This document shows positions 52,488 to 61,555 of a stretch of DNA of 64,000 nt, in pieces. Both the position numbers and the translations under genes were made by a program. Source of the stretch: Terriglobia bacterium (GTDB lineage: Bacteria; Acidobacteriota; Terriglobia; Terriglobales; Acidobacteriaceae); contig JAIQFP010000008.1 in the NCBI GenBank assembly GCA_020073165.1, positions 186,001 through 250,000 on the forward strand, read 5' to 3'. Below the pieces are notes generated by a model that saw nothing but the letters and a program-made list of their open reading frames with translations, had not been told where the DNA came from and made no database searches. Within the stretch, counting starts at the first letter, position 1; every line of letters starts with the position of its first letter.

Positions 52488-53573
52488 CTAGGTGACATTC
52501 ACGTGCCACAAGCTGGTCTCCAGGTCGGCCTGCTCCACCGCGACCGTGCTGGTGGCGAGCAGACCGCTGGTGTTTCGCCCGTCGGGCAAGAAGGCGTTGC
52601 CGTACTGGAACAAGCCCATGGGCCAGGTATCTTTCCTGTAGACAAGCAGCCTTTGCCAGCGCGCACCATTCGCGGTCCCGTACACGCAGACTTCGCGGGA
52701 GACATTCGTCGGGCTCGGCTCCACCATCGTGGAAAAGAAAATCGCGTCCCCCACCCGGCAACCGTAGATGGACGAACTGCTCAGCTCCGCGAGTTCGCCA
52801 AGATTCCCCCTGCGGTCGACGCGGTACACATGGTTCCTCTCGAAGGGAGTGTCGGAGGAGAAGTACACCCCGTCCGGCGCAGGAACCAGGGCCACGGCTC
52901 GCGTTTGCTGGTTGCCTGACAAGACCACATCCACACTGCGGAAATCGCACGAGGCTCGCAGAATGCGGCACTCCGGACCGTTGTCACCGGTCAGTATCCA
53001 TAAACAGTTGTCCCACTGGTCGTAAACAATGTTGTGAACGTGGCGAATCGCACCCTTGCGAAAGCTATAAGCCACGTTCCAGGTCGCGCCGCGGTCGCTC
53101 GACGCGTAGATGTGCACTGCATCGCGCTGCGGATTGTCGAAATATTCTCCCCAGAAAACGTGATCACCTGGAGTAACGGCGATGTGCAAAGGGCGCGTAC
53201 CCCGCGCCACTTTGTGCGTAACGCGAAACTCTGCTTCGCCCGCAGCCAGGGTGAGGATCGCGCCCGGCACTCCGGCTACCAGTTCACCCGAAGCAAGGAC
53301 GGCGAGAGTGTGAAAGCCGTCGCGAAACAGCCGGAACGTCAGCCGCGACCGGGAGCTTAGATTTCTCCACCAGGTGGGGTGGTATCGCGCCACCGCTTGC
53401 CATTCGACGCTGCCTGCACCCATCCTCGCCCGCAGCAGCGTGTAACCCTGCGAGGCGTACAGTATGTCATCGCACCAAGCTAGAGCGCGCATGCGTGGAA
53501 AAGCTGCCACGCGCGTCAGCGTCAATTCCTTCGCCTGGACGGGCGGCATCGCGGAGGCTCGCTCGGCTGCCAT
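52488..53573 (-). CDS. Cytoplasmic beta-propeller protein with Asp-box in the polysaccharide operon
   Basis: 361 residues, no signal peptide. A sialidase/BNR-like propeller is suggested by an Asp-box (YASSDRGATWN) and repeated four-stranded patterns such as LAWCDDILYASQGYTLLRA, LASGELVAGVPGAILTL, GDHVFWGEYFDNP, VYFSSDTPFERNHVYRVD. It lacks the sialidase catalytic residues as far as I can see. It may bind a sugar chain. Family not named. 6 bp from the carbamoyltransferase gene, so part of the same operon. Confidence 0.78.
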   Translation of the reverse strand: MAAERASAMPPVQAKELTLTRVAAFPRMRALAWCDDILYASQGYTLLRARMGAGSVEWQAVARYHPTWWRNLSSRSRLTFRLFRDGFHTLAVLASGELVAGVPGAILTLAAGEAEFRVTHKVARGTRPLHIAVTPGDHVFWGEYFDNPQRDAVHIYASSDRGATWNVAYSFRKGAIRHVHNIVYDQWDNCLWILTGDNGPECRILRASCDFRSVDVVLSGNQQTRAVALVPAPDGVYFSSDTPFERNHVYRVDRRGNLGELAELSSSSIYGCRVGDAIFFSTMVEPSPTNVSREVCVYGTANGARWQRLLVYRKDTWPMGLFQYGNAFLPDGRNTSGLLATSTVAVEQADLETSLWHVNVT

Positions 53574-53579
53574 GCGGTC

Positions 53580-55313
53580 TCAGTTCTCCGACTTCAATGC
53601 CAGGAAGGGACCGATCGCCAGCACATCCATGCGCGTTCGCCGGAAGCAGTCGATAGCTTCCCCAGGCGCGCACACGATCGGCTCGTTTTCGTTGAAGCTG
53701 GTGTTCAGGATCACCGGAATCCCGGTCTTGCGAAGAAACGCCTGGATCAGATCGTAGTACAGCGGGTTCTCATCGTGGCTCACCGTCTGCAGCCGGCCGG
53801 TATCGTCCACGTGATTGACCGCGCAAAGCTGCTGGCGCTTCTCCGGACGGATCTTGTAAACGTGCAACATGAACGGCGACGGGTGGTCGTGCTCGAAGTA
53901 TTCGTTCTGACGCTCAGCCAGGATCGAAGGCGCAAACGGCCGAAACCATTCGCGGTGCTTGATGCGGGCATTGAGGATGTCCTTCATGTCGGGTCGGCCG
54001 GGATGCGCCACGATTGAGCGATTGCCCAGCGCCCGCGGCCCCCATTCCATCCGCCCCTGGAACCAGCCCACGACGTTACCCGCAGCCACTTGGTCCGCTA
54101 CAGCCTCCAGCAGGGGCTCACGCTCCAGCCTGCGATAGCGCAAATTGGCTTTCTTTAAGTCGCTTTCAATCCGTCCATCGCAAAACTCAGGGCCGAGATA
54201 AGAATTCTGCATCACATACCGCCGCGGTTTCTTGAGCACTGAATGATAAGTGTGCAGCGCCGCCCCGATGGCCAGCCCTTCATCCCCCGCAGCCGGCTGG
54301 ATCCATGTCCGGCGAAAAGGCGTCCGCGCAAACAGCTTTCCGTTGGCCACGCTGTTCAGCGCGCAGCCACCAGCCATCGCCAGGTCTTCCATCGGCACGC
54401 GCTGGTGCAGTTCGTTCAGCAGATGAAAGAAAACCTCCTCGAACTGATGCTGCATGGCATAAGCAAGATCCATGTCGCGTTGGGTGATCTCGGCATGTGG
54501 CTCGCGGGGCTCGCCGAACAGTTTCACCATGCGGTCAGAGAAATGCCTCGCCAGGCGTACGGTCCCGTCCGGCAGCACTTGCATCCCCTGATTGCTGCCC
54601 AGCGGTCTGAAGTAATTGAGATCAAGCCGAAAATTGCCGTTCCGCAAGCCCACGACGTCACCCAGTTGCCTGCAATAGGTCGGCTTGCCGTAGGGCGCCA
54701 GCCCCATCACCTTGCCCTCATCGCCATATTTCTTGTAGCCGATGAACTCGCACACCATGGTGTAGAAGCTGCCCAGCGAGTGCGGCAGAAAAACCCGGTC
54801 GAGAATCTCGATGTCATTGCCTTCGCACCGCGCCATCATGGTGGAGACGAAGTCGCCCGACCCGTCACAACTGAATCCCGCCGCCTTCTCCCAGGGCGAG
54901 CAGTAGTAGGCGCTGGCGATGTGGGCAATGTGATGCTCGAGGCGATGCTCCCGGAATCGCAACTGTTCGGCGTCAACCTCCAGCGCATTCGCCAGCAGAG
55001 CACGCACGTCCCGCATCGCTTCCTTACGCTGGCGCAGGCGAATGAAATTCAAAATCTTCGCGGGATTGCCCAGCGCATACTGAACTTTCTTAGTGAGGTT
55101 GGCGTCGCTGTCCTGGCCGACGGCGACGTGGTCAATGTCCGTAATCTTCGCGCCGACCGCTTCCAGACAAGCTTTCACCGCGAGCGCGGGAAACCCGCCA
55201 AAATGCTTGACCCGGTTCAGACGCTCTTCGGCAATCGCGTAAACCACTTCGCCGTCCTGCACGATTGCGGCCGACGCATCCGCATGAAACATGTTGAGGC
55301 CCAGTATCAGCAT
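53580..55313 (-). CDS. NodU/CmcH-family carbamoyltransferase
   Basis: 577 residues. Transfers a carbamoyl group from carbamoyl phosphate, via carbamoyl-adenylate, to a sugar hydroxyl. N-terminal Kae1-like domain: LGLNMFHADASAAIV, AEERLNRVKHFGGFP, EHHIAHIASAYYCSPW (the metal-binding His-x3-His), FSCDGSGDFVSTM. C-terminal part: AMAGGCALNSVANGK, QGRMEWGPRALGNRSI, LNTSFNENEPIVCAP. All are hallmarks of the family (NodU modifies Nod factors; CmcH an antibiotic). The sugar acceptor here is probably a unit of the polysaccharide. 34 bp after the bi-domain oxidoreductase gene. Confidence 0.94.
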   Translation of the reverse strand: MLILGLNMFHADASAAIVQDGEVVYAIAEERLNRVKHFGGFPALAVKACLEAVGAKITDIDHVAVGQDSDANLTKKVQYALGNPAKILNFIRLRQRKEAMRDVRALLANALEVDAEQLRFREHRLEHHIAHIASAYYCSPWEKAAGFSCDGSGDFVSTMMARCEGNDIEILDRVFLPHSLGSFYTMVCEFIGYKKYGDEGKVMGLAPYGKPTYCRQLGDVVGLRNGNFRLDLNYFRPLGSNQGMQVLPDGTVRLARHFSDRMVKLFGEPREPHAEITQRDMDLAYAMQHQFEEVFFHLLNELHQRVPMEDLAMAGGCALNSVANGKLFARTPFRRTWIQPAAGDEGLAIGAALHTYHSVLKKPRRYVMQNSYLGPEFCDGRIESDLKKANLRYRRLEREPLLEAVADQVAAGNVVGWFQGRMEWGPRALGNRSIVAHPGRPDMKDILNARIKHREWFRPFAPSILAERQNEYFEHDHPSPFMLHVYKIRPEKRQQLCAVNHVDDTGRLQTVSHDENPLYYDLIQAFLRKTGIPVILNTSFNENEPIVCAPGEAIDCFRRTRMDVLAIGPFLALKSEN

Positions 55314-55347
55314 GAACTGCAGTCTTGCCTTTCTGGAGTTGGAATCA

Positions 55348-57570
55348 TCACTCGCTGCGATGTCCGTAAGAAGTCGAGGTTGTCAGACTCGCCGCATCCA
55401 CGGCTACAGGTTGTCCGGACGCGCGAGAATCCACCACGCGCAACGTTGCCAGGGTGGAAGCCACAATCTCATCGAACGGGATGGGCGCTGCGCCCCCGCC
55501 GCAAATGGCGTTGGCAAACGCCGCCCACTCGCCGCGATGTCCCTTGTCCTGGCGCAACCGCGACCGGAATACCTGCTTGCGCCCGTGCCGCACCAGTTCC
55601 ACCCTGCGGAAGTCCTCCAGCACCGCCACTGACCCACCCCCAAACACTTCCACGCGTTCCTTCGAATACGTCCGGTCTCCGTTGGCCAGATAGCTGATCG
55701 TGCCCTGCGAGCCATTGGCAAACTGGAGCGAGATGACAACGTTGTCGTCGCTGTACTGGCCACCGTTCGCCAGCGCGCGTGCCTGGACCTCGATCGGCGG
55801 CGCGCCTGCCAGGAAACTCAGGAAGTCCACGAAGTGGCAGACCTCGCCAAGAATGCGTCCCCCACCTTGCTCCGGATCATTCACCCAGTGGTCCGCAGGA
55901 ATGTAGCCGGCATTCACCCGGTAATGCAGGGCCAGCGGTTCGCGAATCTGCTGAACAAACGACTTCATCTGTACCGCCATGGGCGCAAAGCGGCGATTGA
56001 ACCCCACCATGAGCAACCGCCCGGCGGACGCCTGTTTGCTGTTGACCTGGACGATCTTGCGCAGCTCGTCTTCGCTTAGGCAAAGTGGCTTTTCGCAGAA
56101 GACATGCTTACCCGCATTCAGAGCAGCGATGACCTGGGTCGCATGCAAATGATGGCGGGTGGAGATCACCACCGTATTCACGCCCGCATCGCTGAGGATC
56201 TCGCTCTCCTCGGTGGCGCAATAACGGAAACCAAATTTGTCCGCAGCATGGCGAGCGCTCGAACCGTTGGCCGCGCACACACCGAACAGATCCACCCCGC
56301 CAGTCTGCTTAATGACTGGCAACAGCGTGCTCATGGCAAAGCTGCCCGCACCCAGCACGCCGATGCGTACAGACTTTAGTGGGGCAGCAACCGCAGCGCT
56401 TTCCTTTGTTACCAGCTCCAGCCGCCTGCTTTCCTGCGGCTGCTCGGGATAGTTAATCAACACACCCAGAAAAGATCCCCCGGTTTTTCCCGTGATCAGA
56501 TCGTAGGCGCCCTGGGCCCGCTCGATCAGGAAACGATGAGTGATGAGCGATTGCAAATCGAGCTTTCGCTCTGCCAAAAGCTGGAGAAAAGCCTCCATGT
56601 TGCGGGTCTCGGTCCAGCGCACATACCCGATGGGGTAGTCGCGCCCCTTCTGCTCGTAAGCTATGTCATAGCGGCCCGGCCCATACGAACGTGAAATCCG
56701 GAAATCAAGCTCCTTCTCGTAATAGAGTTTGCGCTCCAGGCCCATGCCCACTGTGCCTACGGCCACCACCACGCCACGATCACGCGCCACTGCTGCAGCA
56801 AGGTTGACCGGATCGCTGCTTGGGGTCTCCGCCGTAATCAACACCGCATCTACACCCTGCCCGCCGGAGTGCTGCAAGCACACTTCGCGGAAGTCCACGC
56901 CGGAAGAACTGACGGCATCCGCGCCCATGCGGGAAGCCAAGTCGGCGCGCTCAGGAACGATATCCATTCCCAGCACCCGGCAGCCCGCAGCCTTCAGCAC
57001 CTGCACCGTCAATTGGCCTAGCAAGCCCAGACCGATCACCGCCACCACGTCGCCTAGCTTTGCCTCGGCGGTGCGAATGCCATGCAGGACGACCGCGCCC
57101 ACAGTGGTGAATGCGGCCTCGTCAAAGCTGATGGCAGAATCCGACGGAATCCTGGCAACCAGGAGGCGAGGCACGCACGCGACTTCCGCATGCAGGGCGT
57201 AACCCGCGCCCGCACACGCCACGCGATCGCCCACCTCGATATCAGTGACGCCTTCCCCAACTGCCACCACCGTGCCTGCACTGCTGTAGCCGGGCGCGCT
57301 CGGCTGGTCGAGCCGGCTGCGTACCGCGTTCACCGCGGAAAACACTCCATCGCGGCGAACTTTGCCGATGACCTCGCGAACCAGGTCTGGCCGTGCCTGC
57401 GCCTTCTGCAGCAGATTCTTGCTGGCGAACTCGGACGACGCCCGCTCCGTGCCCGCCGAAACCAGCGATGCCGCAATTCGGACCAGGACGCATCCCGGCA
57501 GCAGCTTCGGCGCCGGCACTTCGATTACGCTGACTGCGCCGGTTCGAGCGTGTTGAAGAACCTGTTTCAT
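55348..57570 (-). CDS. Bi-domain oxidoreductase: zinc-type alcohol dehydrogenase fused to Gfo/Idh/MocA
   Basis: 740 residues. Residues 1-345 are a medium-chain dehydrogenase (SAGTERASSEF, PGYSSAGTVVAVGEGV, VIGLGLLGQLTVQVLKAAG as Rossmann, GAVVLHGIRTA); zinc ligands are not obvious. Residues ~375-740 are a Gfo/Idh/MocA oxidoreductase (RIGVLGAGSFAMSTLLP, VVISTRHHLHATQVIAAL, VFCEKPLCLSEDEL). Such fusions occur beside polysaccharide genes and are thought to oxidise or dehydrate nucleotide or polymer sugars, but no activity is proven to my knowledge. 5 bp from the CapK-like gene; start ATG 57570. Confidence 0.9.
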   Translation of the reverse strand: MKQVLQHARTGAVSVIEVPAPKLLPGCVLVRIAASLVSAGTERASSEFASKNLLQKAQARPDLVREVIGKVRRDGVFSAVNAVRSRLDQPSAPGYSSAGTVVAVGEGVTDIEVGDRVACAGAGYALHAEVACVPRLLVARIPSDSAISFDEAAFTTVGAVVLHGIRTAEAKLGDVVAVIGLGLLGQLTVQVLKAAGCRVLGMDIVPERADLASRMGADAVSSSGVDFREVCLQHSGGQGVDAVLITAETPSSDPVNLAAAVARDRGVVVAVGTVGMGLERKLYYEKELDFRISRSYGPGRYDIAYEQKGRDYPIGYVRWTETRNMEAFLQLLAERKLDLQSLITHRFLIERAQGAYDLITGKTGGSFLGVLINYPEQPQESRRLELVTKESAAVAAPLKSVRIGVLGAGSFAMSTLLPVIKQTGGVDLFGVCAANGSSARHAADKFGFRYCATEESEILSDAGVNTVVISTRHHLHATQVIAALNAGKHVFCEKPLCLSEDELRKIVQVNSKQASAGRLLMVGFNRRFAPMAVQMKSFVQQIREPLALHYRVNAGYIPADHWVNDPEQGGGRILGEVCHFVDFLSFLAGAPPIEVQARALANGGQYSDDNVVISLQFANGSQGTISYLANGDRTYSKERVEVFGGGSVAVLEDFRRVELVRHGRKQVFRSRLRQDKGHRGEWAAFANAICGGGAAPIPFDEIVASTLATLRVVDSRASGQPVAVDAASLTTSTSYGHRSE

Positions 57571-57575
57571 CGGAC

Positions 57576-58973
57576 TCAGGCCGCACGCGGACTCAAACAG
57601 GAAACGACCGCGCGAAACTTGCCGTTGCGTTCTCTTTCAATCTCATCTACGTACTCAAAATCCACAGCCAGCGCCGGACTGATCCAAAGCTGAAACTGGC
57701 GACGGATCTGCTCTTCGTCTTTCTGGCTGTAAGCCGGCCGCCGCAACACCCGCACCACCACCCCTCCCAAATGCCGCTGCACGACCTGACTTTCGCGTAC
57801 GTTCAGAGCGTCTTTGAAGATGTAGTCGAAGCGCATGATGCGGGCGCCCTCGGGCGTTATCACGTAATCGTCCTTCCGTCCTTCGATCCGGAGCAAGACC
57901 CTGGACTGACGCCCGCAAGAGCAACCATCAGCCTCGCCTTGCCACACCCCGGCATCACCAACTTCATAACGTATGAATGGAAACGCCGGGCTGCTGAACC
58001 CCGTGCACAAAATGCTTCGCGCGGGATCGCCCGGATCCCGCTCGGCGCCTTCCAGAATTCCAAACTCGAAGTCCTCATGGTAAACGAGGTTTGGACAATG
58101 TGAAGCATTGCCGCACCCTTCTGAGCAACCATACTGATCGGTGAGCAGCGCTCCGGTGAACTCCGCAATGTCGCGGCGCTGAAAATCAAGAACGTTCTCG
58201 GCGCCGGTCACCACGGCGCGCGGACGCGAAGTGAGTTTGAGGCCAGCTTCGCGGGCGGTCAGGGCTAGCGCATGAATGATGGAAGGATATCCGGAATAAA
58301 ACTCGAAACTGTGCGCGTTTAGAAATTCGACCACGCTGCCAATCTTCCAGGGGGTGAGGTGATGCATGTTGAGCAGAGCCTGCCGCATGGGCCGGTTCCA
58401 TCTCCAGTACGGGGGCGATTGCTGCGCAAGAGGAACCACACGTTTACCCGTGAAGTTGGCATGCCAGGCGCCGGGCTGCAGCCCGAATCTTAACCGGTGC
58501 CGCCACCATACCGCCCACTGGAATGCAACCGAGTCTCGACTGACATAGAAGTGGAGAGCCTTGCCGGTGGTTCCGCTGGTGTGTTTGAAGATTACGTCGC
58601 GCGGCGAGACTCCGTCGGCCAGAAGCTGATCCAGGTTCTGGCGGACATCTTCCTTGGTCAGAATGGGCAGTTTTTCCAGATCGCGGCGTGAGCGAATGTC
58701 GTTGGGAGCGATCTTCAGCGCCTTCCAGCGATTCCGGTAATACGGAACGTGGTCGTAGGCATGGCGGATCAAGCCGCGGAGTTTTTCGTCCCGGTAGGCT
58801 TCGATCTCCGAGGCCGACCACTTCTCGGAATCCATCAAGCTGCGCAAATATTGGTCGAACAGCTTTCCGAAGCGCGCGCGGGATTCTTTCTTGCCATAAA
58901 CCCAGCATGCAGCGTTCTGCAGGAACACCGGCAGGCGCGGATAAATGTGCTCGTCCAGAACCGATTCGCTCAT
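57576..58973 (-). CDS. CapK/phenylacetate-CoA-ligase-like AMP-binding protein
   Basis: 465 residues. The P-loop-like FKHTSGTTGKALHFYVS, the acyl-adenylate segment TDQYGCSEGCGNASHCPN, and PFIRYEVGDAGVWQG match PaaK/CapK enzymes of the adenylate-forming superfamily. CapK-type proteins sit in many capsule clusters; the substrate is not established. It overlaps the DUF362 gene by 4 nt at its start and is 5 bp from the bi-domain gene, so it is in the same operon. Cytoplasmic. Confidence 0.9.
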   Translation of the reverse strand: MSESVLDEHIYPRLPVFLQNAACWVYGKKESRARFGKLFDQYLRSLMDSEKWSASEIEAYRDEKLRGLIRHAYDHVPYYRNRWKALKIAPNDIRSRRDLEKLPILTKEDVRQNLDQLLADGVSPRDVIFKHTSGTTGKALHFYVSRDSVAFQWAVWWRHRLRFGLQPGAWHANFTGKRVVPLAQQSPPYWRWNRPMRQALLNMHHLTPWKIGSVVEFLNAHSFEFYSGYPSIIHALALTAREAGLKLTSRPRAVVTGAENVLDFQRRDIAEFTGALLTDQYGCSEGCGNASHCPNLVYHEDFEFGILEGAERDPGDPARSILCTGFSSPAFPFIRYEVGDAGVWQGEADGCSCGRQSRVLLRIEGRKDDYVITPEGARIMRFDYIFKDALNVRESQVVQRHLGGVVVRVLRRPAYSQKDEEQIRRQFQLWISPALAVDFEYVDEIERERNGKFRAVVSCLSPRAA

Positions 58974-60505
58974 GCAGGCCTCGCCCGCTTCTCTATTGCC
59001 TCTTCAGCGCCGTACTCGTGATCGGCTGCTTCGCGTTCAATGTGTCCCTTCCAGCCGAAATGGGGTTCGAAGTGAAATGTTTCGCTGGCGGGAACGTTCA
59101 CGACCGGGCCATTCCAGGCAGCACGGTTGCTCGTAAGCGTGACGTCTCTCCAGCCATGTTCAGCGAGTGCGAAGTGGTGGCATTGAAACGCCTGACGAAT
59201 AATGGGAATTTTGTCGGGGTCGAAGCCCATCAAACAAGCACAGGCGGCATCGACGCTCGGAGCATGCAAGCCGAAGGCTGCGATGCCTGCGGGAAACGGG
59301 TCCGGATTCATCGGCCCGCGGCCCTGCCCGGCAAGGATTCCGTCCACCAGAACATAGTGACGCTTCCGGTTCTGTGGTGCAGCGGCACGCAATGAGCCGT
59401 CGGGATTTCCGTAGAGCACAATCTTGTTCAGGTCGAGACACATTCGCCAAACCGTGTCATTGCCCCACCAATTGCCGCTGCGCACGACTTGTTCGGTGTC
59501 GCCAAAAACCGGGCGACCCAACTGGCGCGCACCGCGCAGGGCCCAGGGTCCCACGACCGGAACCGCCAGCGACAACCGCCGCAACCCAGCTGCCAGCTTG
59601 CGTTCGGCTTTGTGTTTCAGATCCGGGTTGGGGTGTTCGTCGCCCCCCTGGCGTGGTGCGCCCTCCGTGTGGTGCGGTAACCAATTCTTATCAGCGTTCA
59701 CCCCCACCAGGTTCTTCAGGCTGGCGGTCACGCCTGCTTTCTTGTGGGTCTTGAGTTTGGGCAGGCTGAAAACCACGTCGCAGCGAATGGCACAGCCGGC
59801 GATGAGATATTCGTGACGTCCGCCGCTGTGGTGATGATTCACGACATCCGCATCGTAGTCCGCGCCATAGTAGCGGCCCGCACTTTCGTGGGTGGCAAAC
59901 TCGCTTCCCTGCCCCAGATCAAAAGCGATGTCGCCATACCCATTCGGCGGCAACGGCCTGCGTTCCGTGACCACTCCTCCGCGCGTCGTCCATTCCTCGC
60001 GGCGCAGGTCAATCAGTTCGAAGTTGAGATCATGGGAGCGGTAGAATCCGCGTATTGCGTCGAGGCCGAGCAGGCGCACCATCTCGGTGAAGCACGCGTC
60101 GGTCTGCGGCGCATCGGCAACAATGATTTTCCCGTTCTTGCCGATCGCCTTCCAAACATAATCCGCCACCGCCCGGACAATGCTGCCGTGGGTAATCACA
60201 TAGCGCCACCCTTGGGGATCACGAGGGTGTTGCTGGTGCACCATGTTCGGTTTCAACAGCACCGTTTCGTTCCGGTGTATCAAGTCCGCGAGAGGACTCC
60301 AATCCGGCGTGCCGTAGCGGCCTTCGTCCAGGCCTGCCAGATGGAAACACTCGCGCACCACCTGGTACGCCAGGTTGGGCTCCGCTCCTGTTTCCGCCCA
60401 GCAATACTCCGGATATCGGACTTGGGGATGAAAAGGAGGAGTACCGGGGTAATCCCCGCCCTCCCCGCTGTACACGATCACCCTGCGGTCACTCAAGCAT
60501 GCCAT
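58970..60505 (-). CDS. DUF362-domain protein
   Basis: 511 residues. DUF362 pattern: ETVLLKPNMVHQQHPRD, YVITHGSIVRAVADYVW, KIIVADAPQTDACFTEM, DVVFSLPKLKTHKKAGVTASLKNLVGVNADK (pieces FSLPKLKTHKKAG and LKNLVGVNADKNWL), DGILAGQGRGPMNPDP. DUF362 proteins lack a proven function; some are linked with iron-sulfur proteins, but I see no ferredoxin domain here. No signal peptide. It starts 13 nt inside the end of the GT2 gene and its end overlaps the CapK-like gene, indicating one operon and coupled translation. Confidence 0.88.
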   Translation of the reverse strand: MACLSDRRVIVYSGEGGDYPGTPPFHPQVRYPEYCWAETGAEPNLAYQVVRECFHLAGLDEGRYGTPDWSPLADLIHRNETVLLKPNMVHQQHPRDPQGWRYVITHGSIVRAVADYVWKAIGKNGKIIVADAPQTDACFTEMVRLLGLDAIRGFYRSHDLNFELIDLRREEWTTRGGVVTERRPLPPNGYGDIAFDLGQGSEFATHESAGRYYGADYDADVVNHHHSGGRHEYLIAGCAIRCDVVFSLPKLKTHKKAGVTASLKNLVGVNADKNWLPHHTEGAPRQGGDEHPNPDLKHKAERKLAAGLRRLSLAVPVVGPWALRGARQLGRPVFGDTEQVVRSGNWWGNDTVWRMCLDLNKIVLYGNPDGSLRAAAPQNRKRHYVLVDGILAGQGRGPMNPDPFPAGIAAFGLHAPSVDAACACLMGFDPDKIPIIRQAFQCHHFALAEHGWRDVTLTSNRAAWNGPVVNVPASETFHFEPHFGWKGHIEREAADHEYGAEEAIEKRARPA

Positions 60506-61473
60506 TCCGGACCCCGAGAGACGTCCCGTGCCGCGCTGTCAGCAACCAGGGTTTCGACGGAAGCACTACCCTCCGTGGTTGCCCGGTTTCTGGCTTCGAA
60601 CATCTTTGCCTTCACGTGAAACATCTGGACAGCTTGCAGGGTGCAATAGACCAGTCCAGCTACACCATCCAGAAAACCGAGACGGACCAGATATTTGTAG
60701 ATGAAAAACAGAAGCGGAGATCCCGGAACAAAATAGAGTTTCCTCTTCAACCAGCGCCGGCGCTGGGCCTGGGAGCCCGCTACCGAGGGCGGGAGTTCCG
60801 CGTAACTTTGTTCCCCGCTGAGCCAGACTCGTGCTTCCCAGTTGGAGTACTCGTCGTGCTTTCGGATATAGCGTGAGAGCGAGTCCACGTTGTGGTGAAG
60901 CAACGGATTCCGCAGCTTCGAGACCTTGCCGTCCACAACAACGTGCTCGTGCACTTCCATATCGCACATCGAAGTATCCTGGTTCTTCAGCCGGCACTCG
61001 AAGTGGCCCTTGCCACGGCGGAACAGCGATAGCTTGTAGAAACCGGCGTCCCCATGGCGCAACCGGCGGCCGAGGAAATACATTTGCAGGCCGACGTAAT
61101 ATCCGTCGTAGCGCTGATCCCGGATCGCCGCTTTGATTTCCTCCATCACTTCCGGGGTCAGGGCTTCGTCGGCGTCCACCAGGAAAACCCAGTCGTGGGC
61201 GAGCGGAAGGGAATCCAGCGCCCACTGCCGTTTCTTCGGCCATCCGCCCTGGTAATGGAACTGCACGACAGTGGCGCCATAAGAGCGGGCAATCTCCACG
61301 GTGGCGTCGCTGCTCTGTGAATCAACGACATACACCTCGCCCATACCCTGCAAGGATTCGAGACAGCGAGGCAGGTTGCGTTCTTCGTTGCGCGCAGCAA
61401 CCACAACGCTCACGGGCAGCAGCAAAGCCGGGCTCGGGCTCCGCGCCTCGGTGGGTTCCTTGAGACTTTGCAT
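60493..61473 (-). CDS. Glycosyltransferase family 2
   Basis: 326 residues. GT-A fold: VSVVVAARNEERNLPRCLESL at the start, VYVVDSQSSDATVEIA, and the DxD-type metal motif DADE at 100-103 in WVFLVDADEAL. A KKRQWAL segment and later C-terminal hydrophobic region (LLFFIYKYLVRLGFLDGVAGLVY) suggest membrane association, similar to KdtX/WaaE-like transferases. Adds a sugar to the polysaccharide repeat unit on the cytoplasmic face. It overlaps the DUF362 gene by 13 nt. 82 bp separate it from asnB. Confidence 0.92.
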   Translation of the reverse strand: MQSLKEPTEARSPSPALLLPVSVVVAARNEERNLPRCLESLQGMGEVYVVDSQSSDATVEIARSYGATVVQFHYQGGWPKKRQWALDSLPLAHDWVFLVDADEALTPEVMEEIKAAIRDQRYDGYYVGLQMYFLGRRLRHGDAGFYKLSLFRRGKGHFECRLKNQDTSMCDMEVHEHVVVDGKVSKLRNPLLHHNVDSLSRYIRKHDEYSNWEARVWLSGEQSYAELPPSVAGSQAQRRRWLKRKLYFVPGSPLLFFIYKYLVRLGFLDGVAGLVYCTLQAVQMFHVKAKMFEARNRATTEGSASVETLVADSAARDVSRGPEWHA

Positions 61474-61555
61474 TTGGCAAGAATCGGTTGGGCTATCTTA
61501 CCTTGAACACCACGCCATCCTGCACAGGAAGGGCAACTTTTCTGTTGAAAAGCAA

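Noticed and set aside
54243-55697. 484-residue plus-strand frame opposite carbamoyltransferase
   Set aside because: Antisense shadow; the minus strand has full family motifs.
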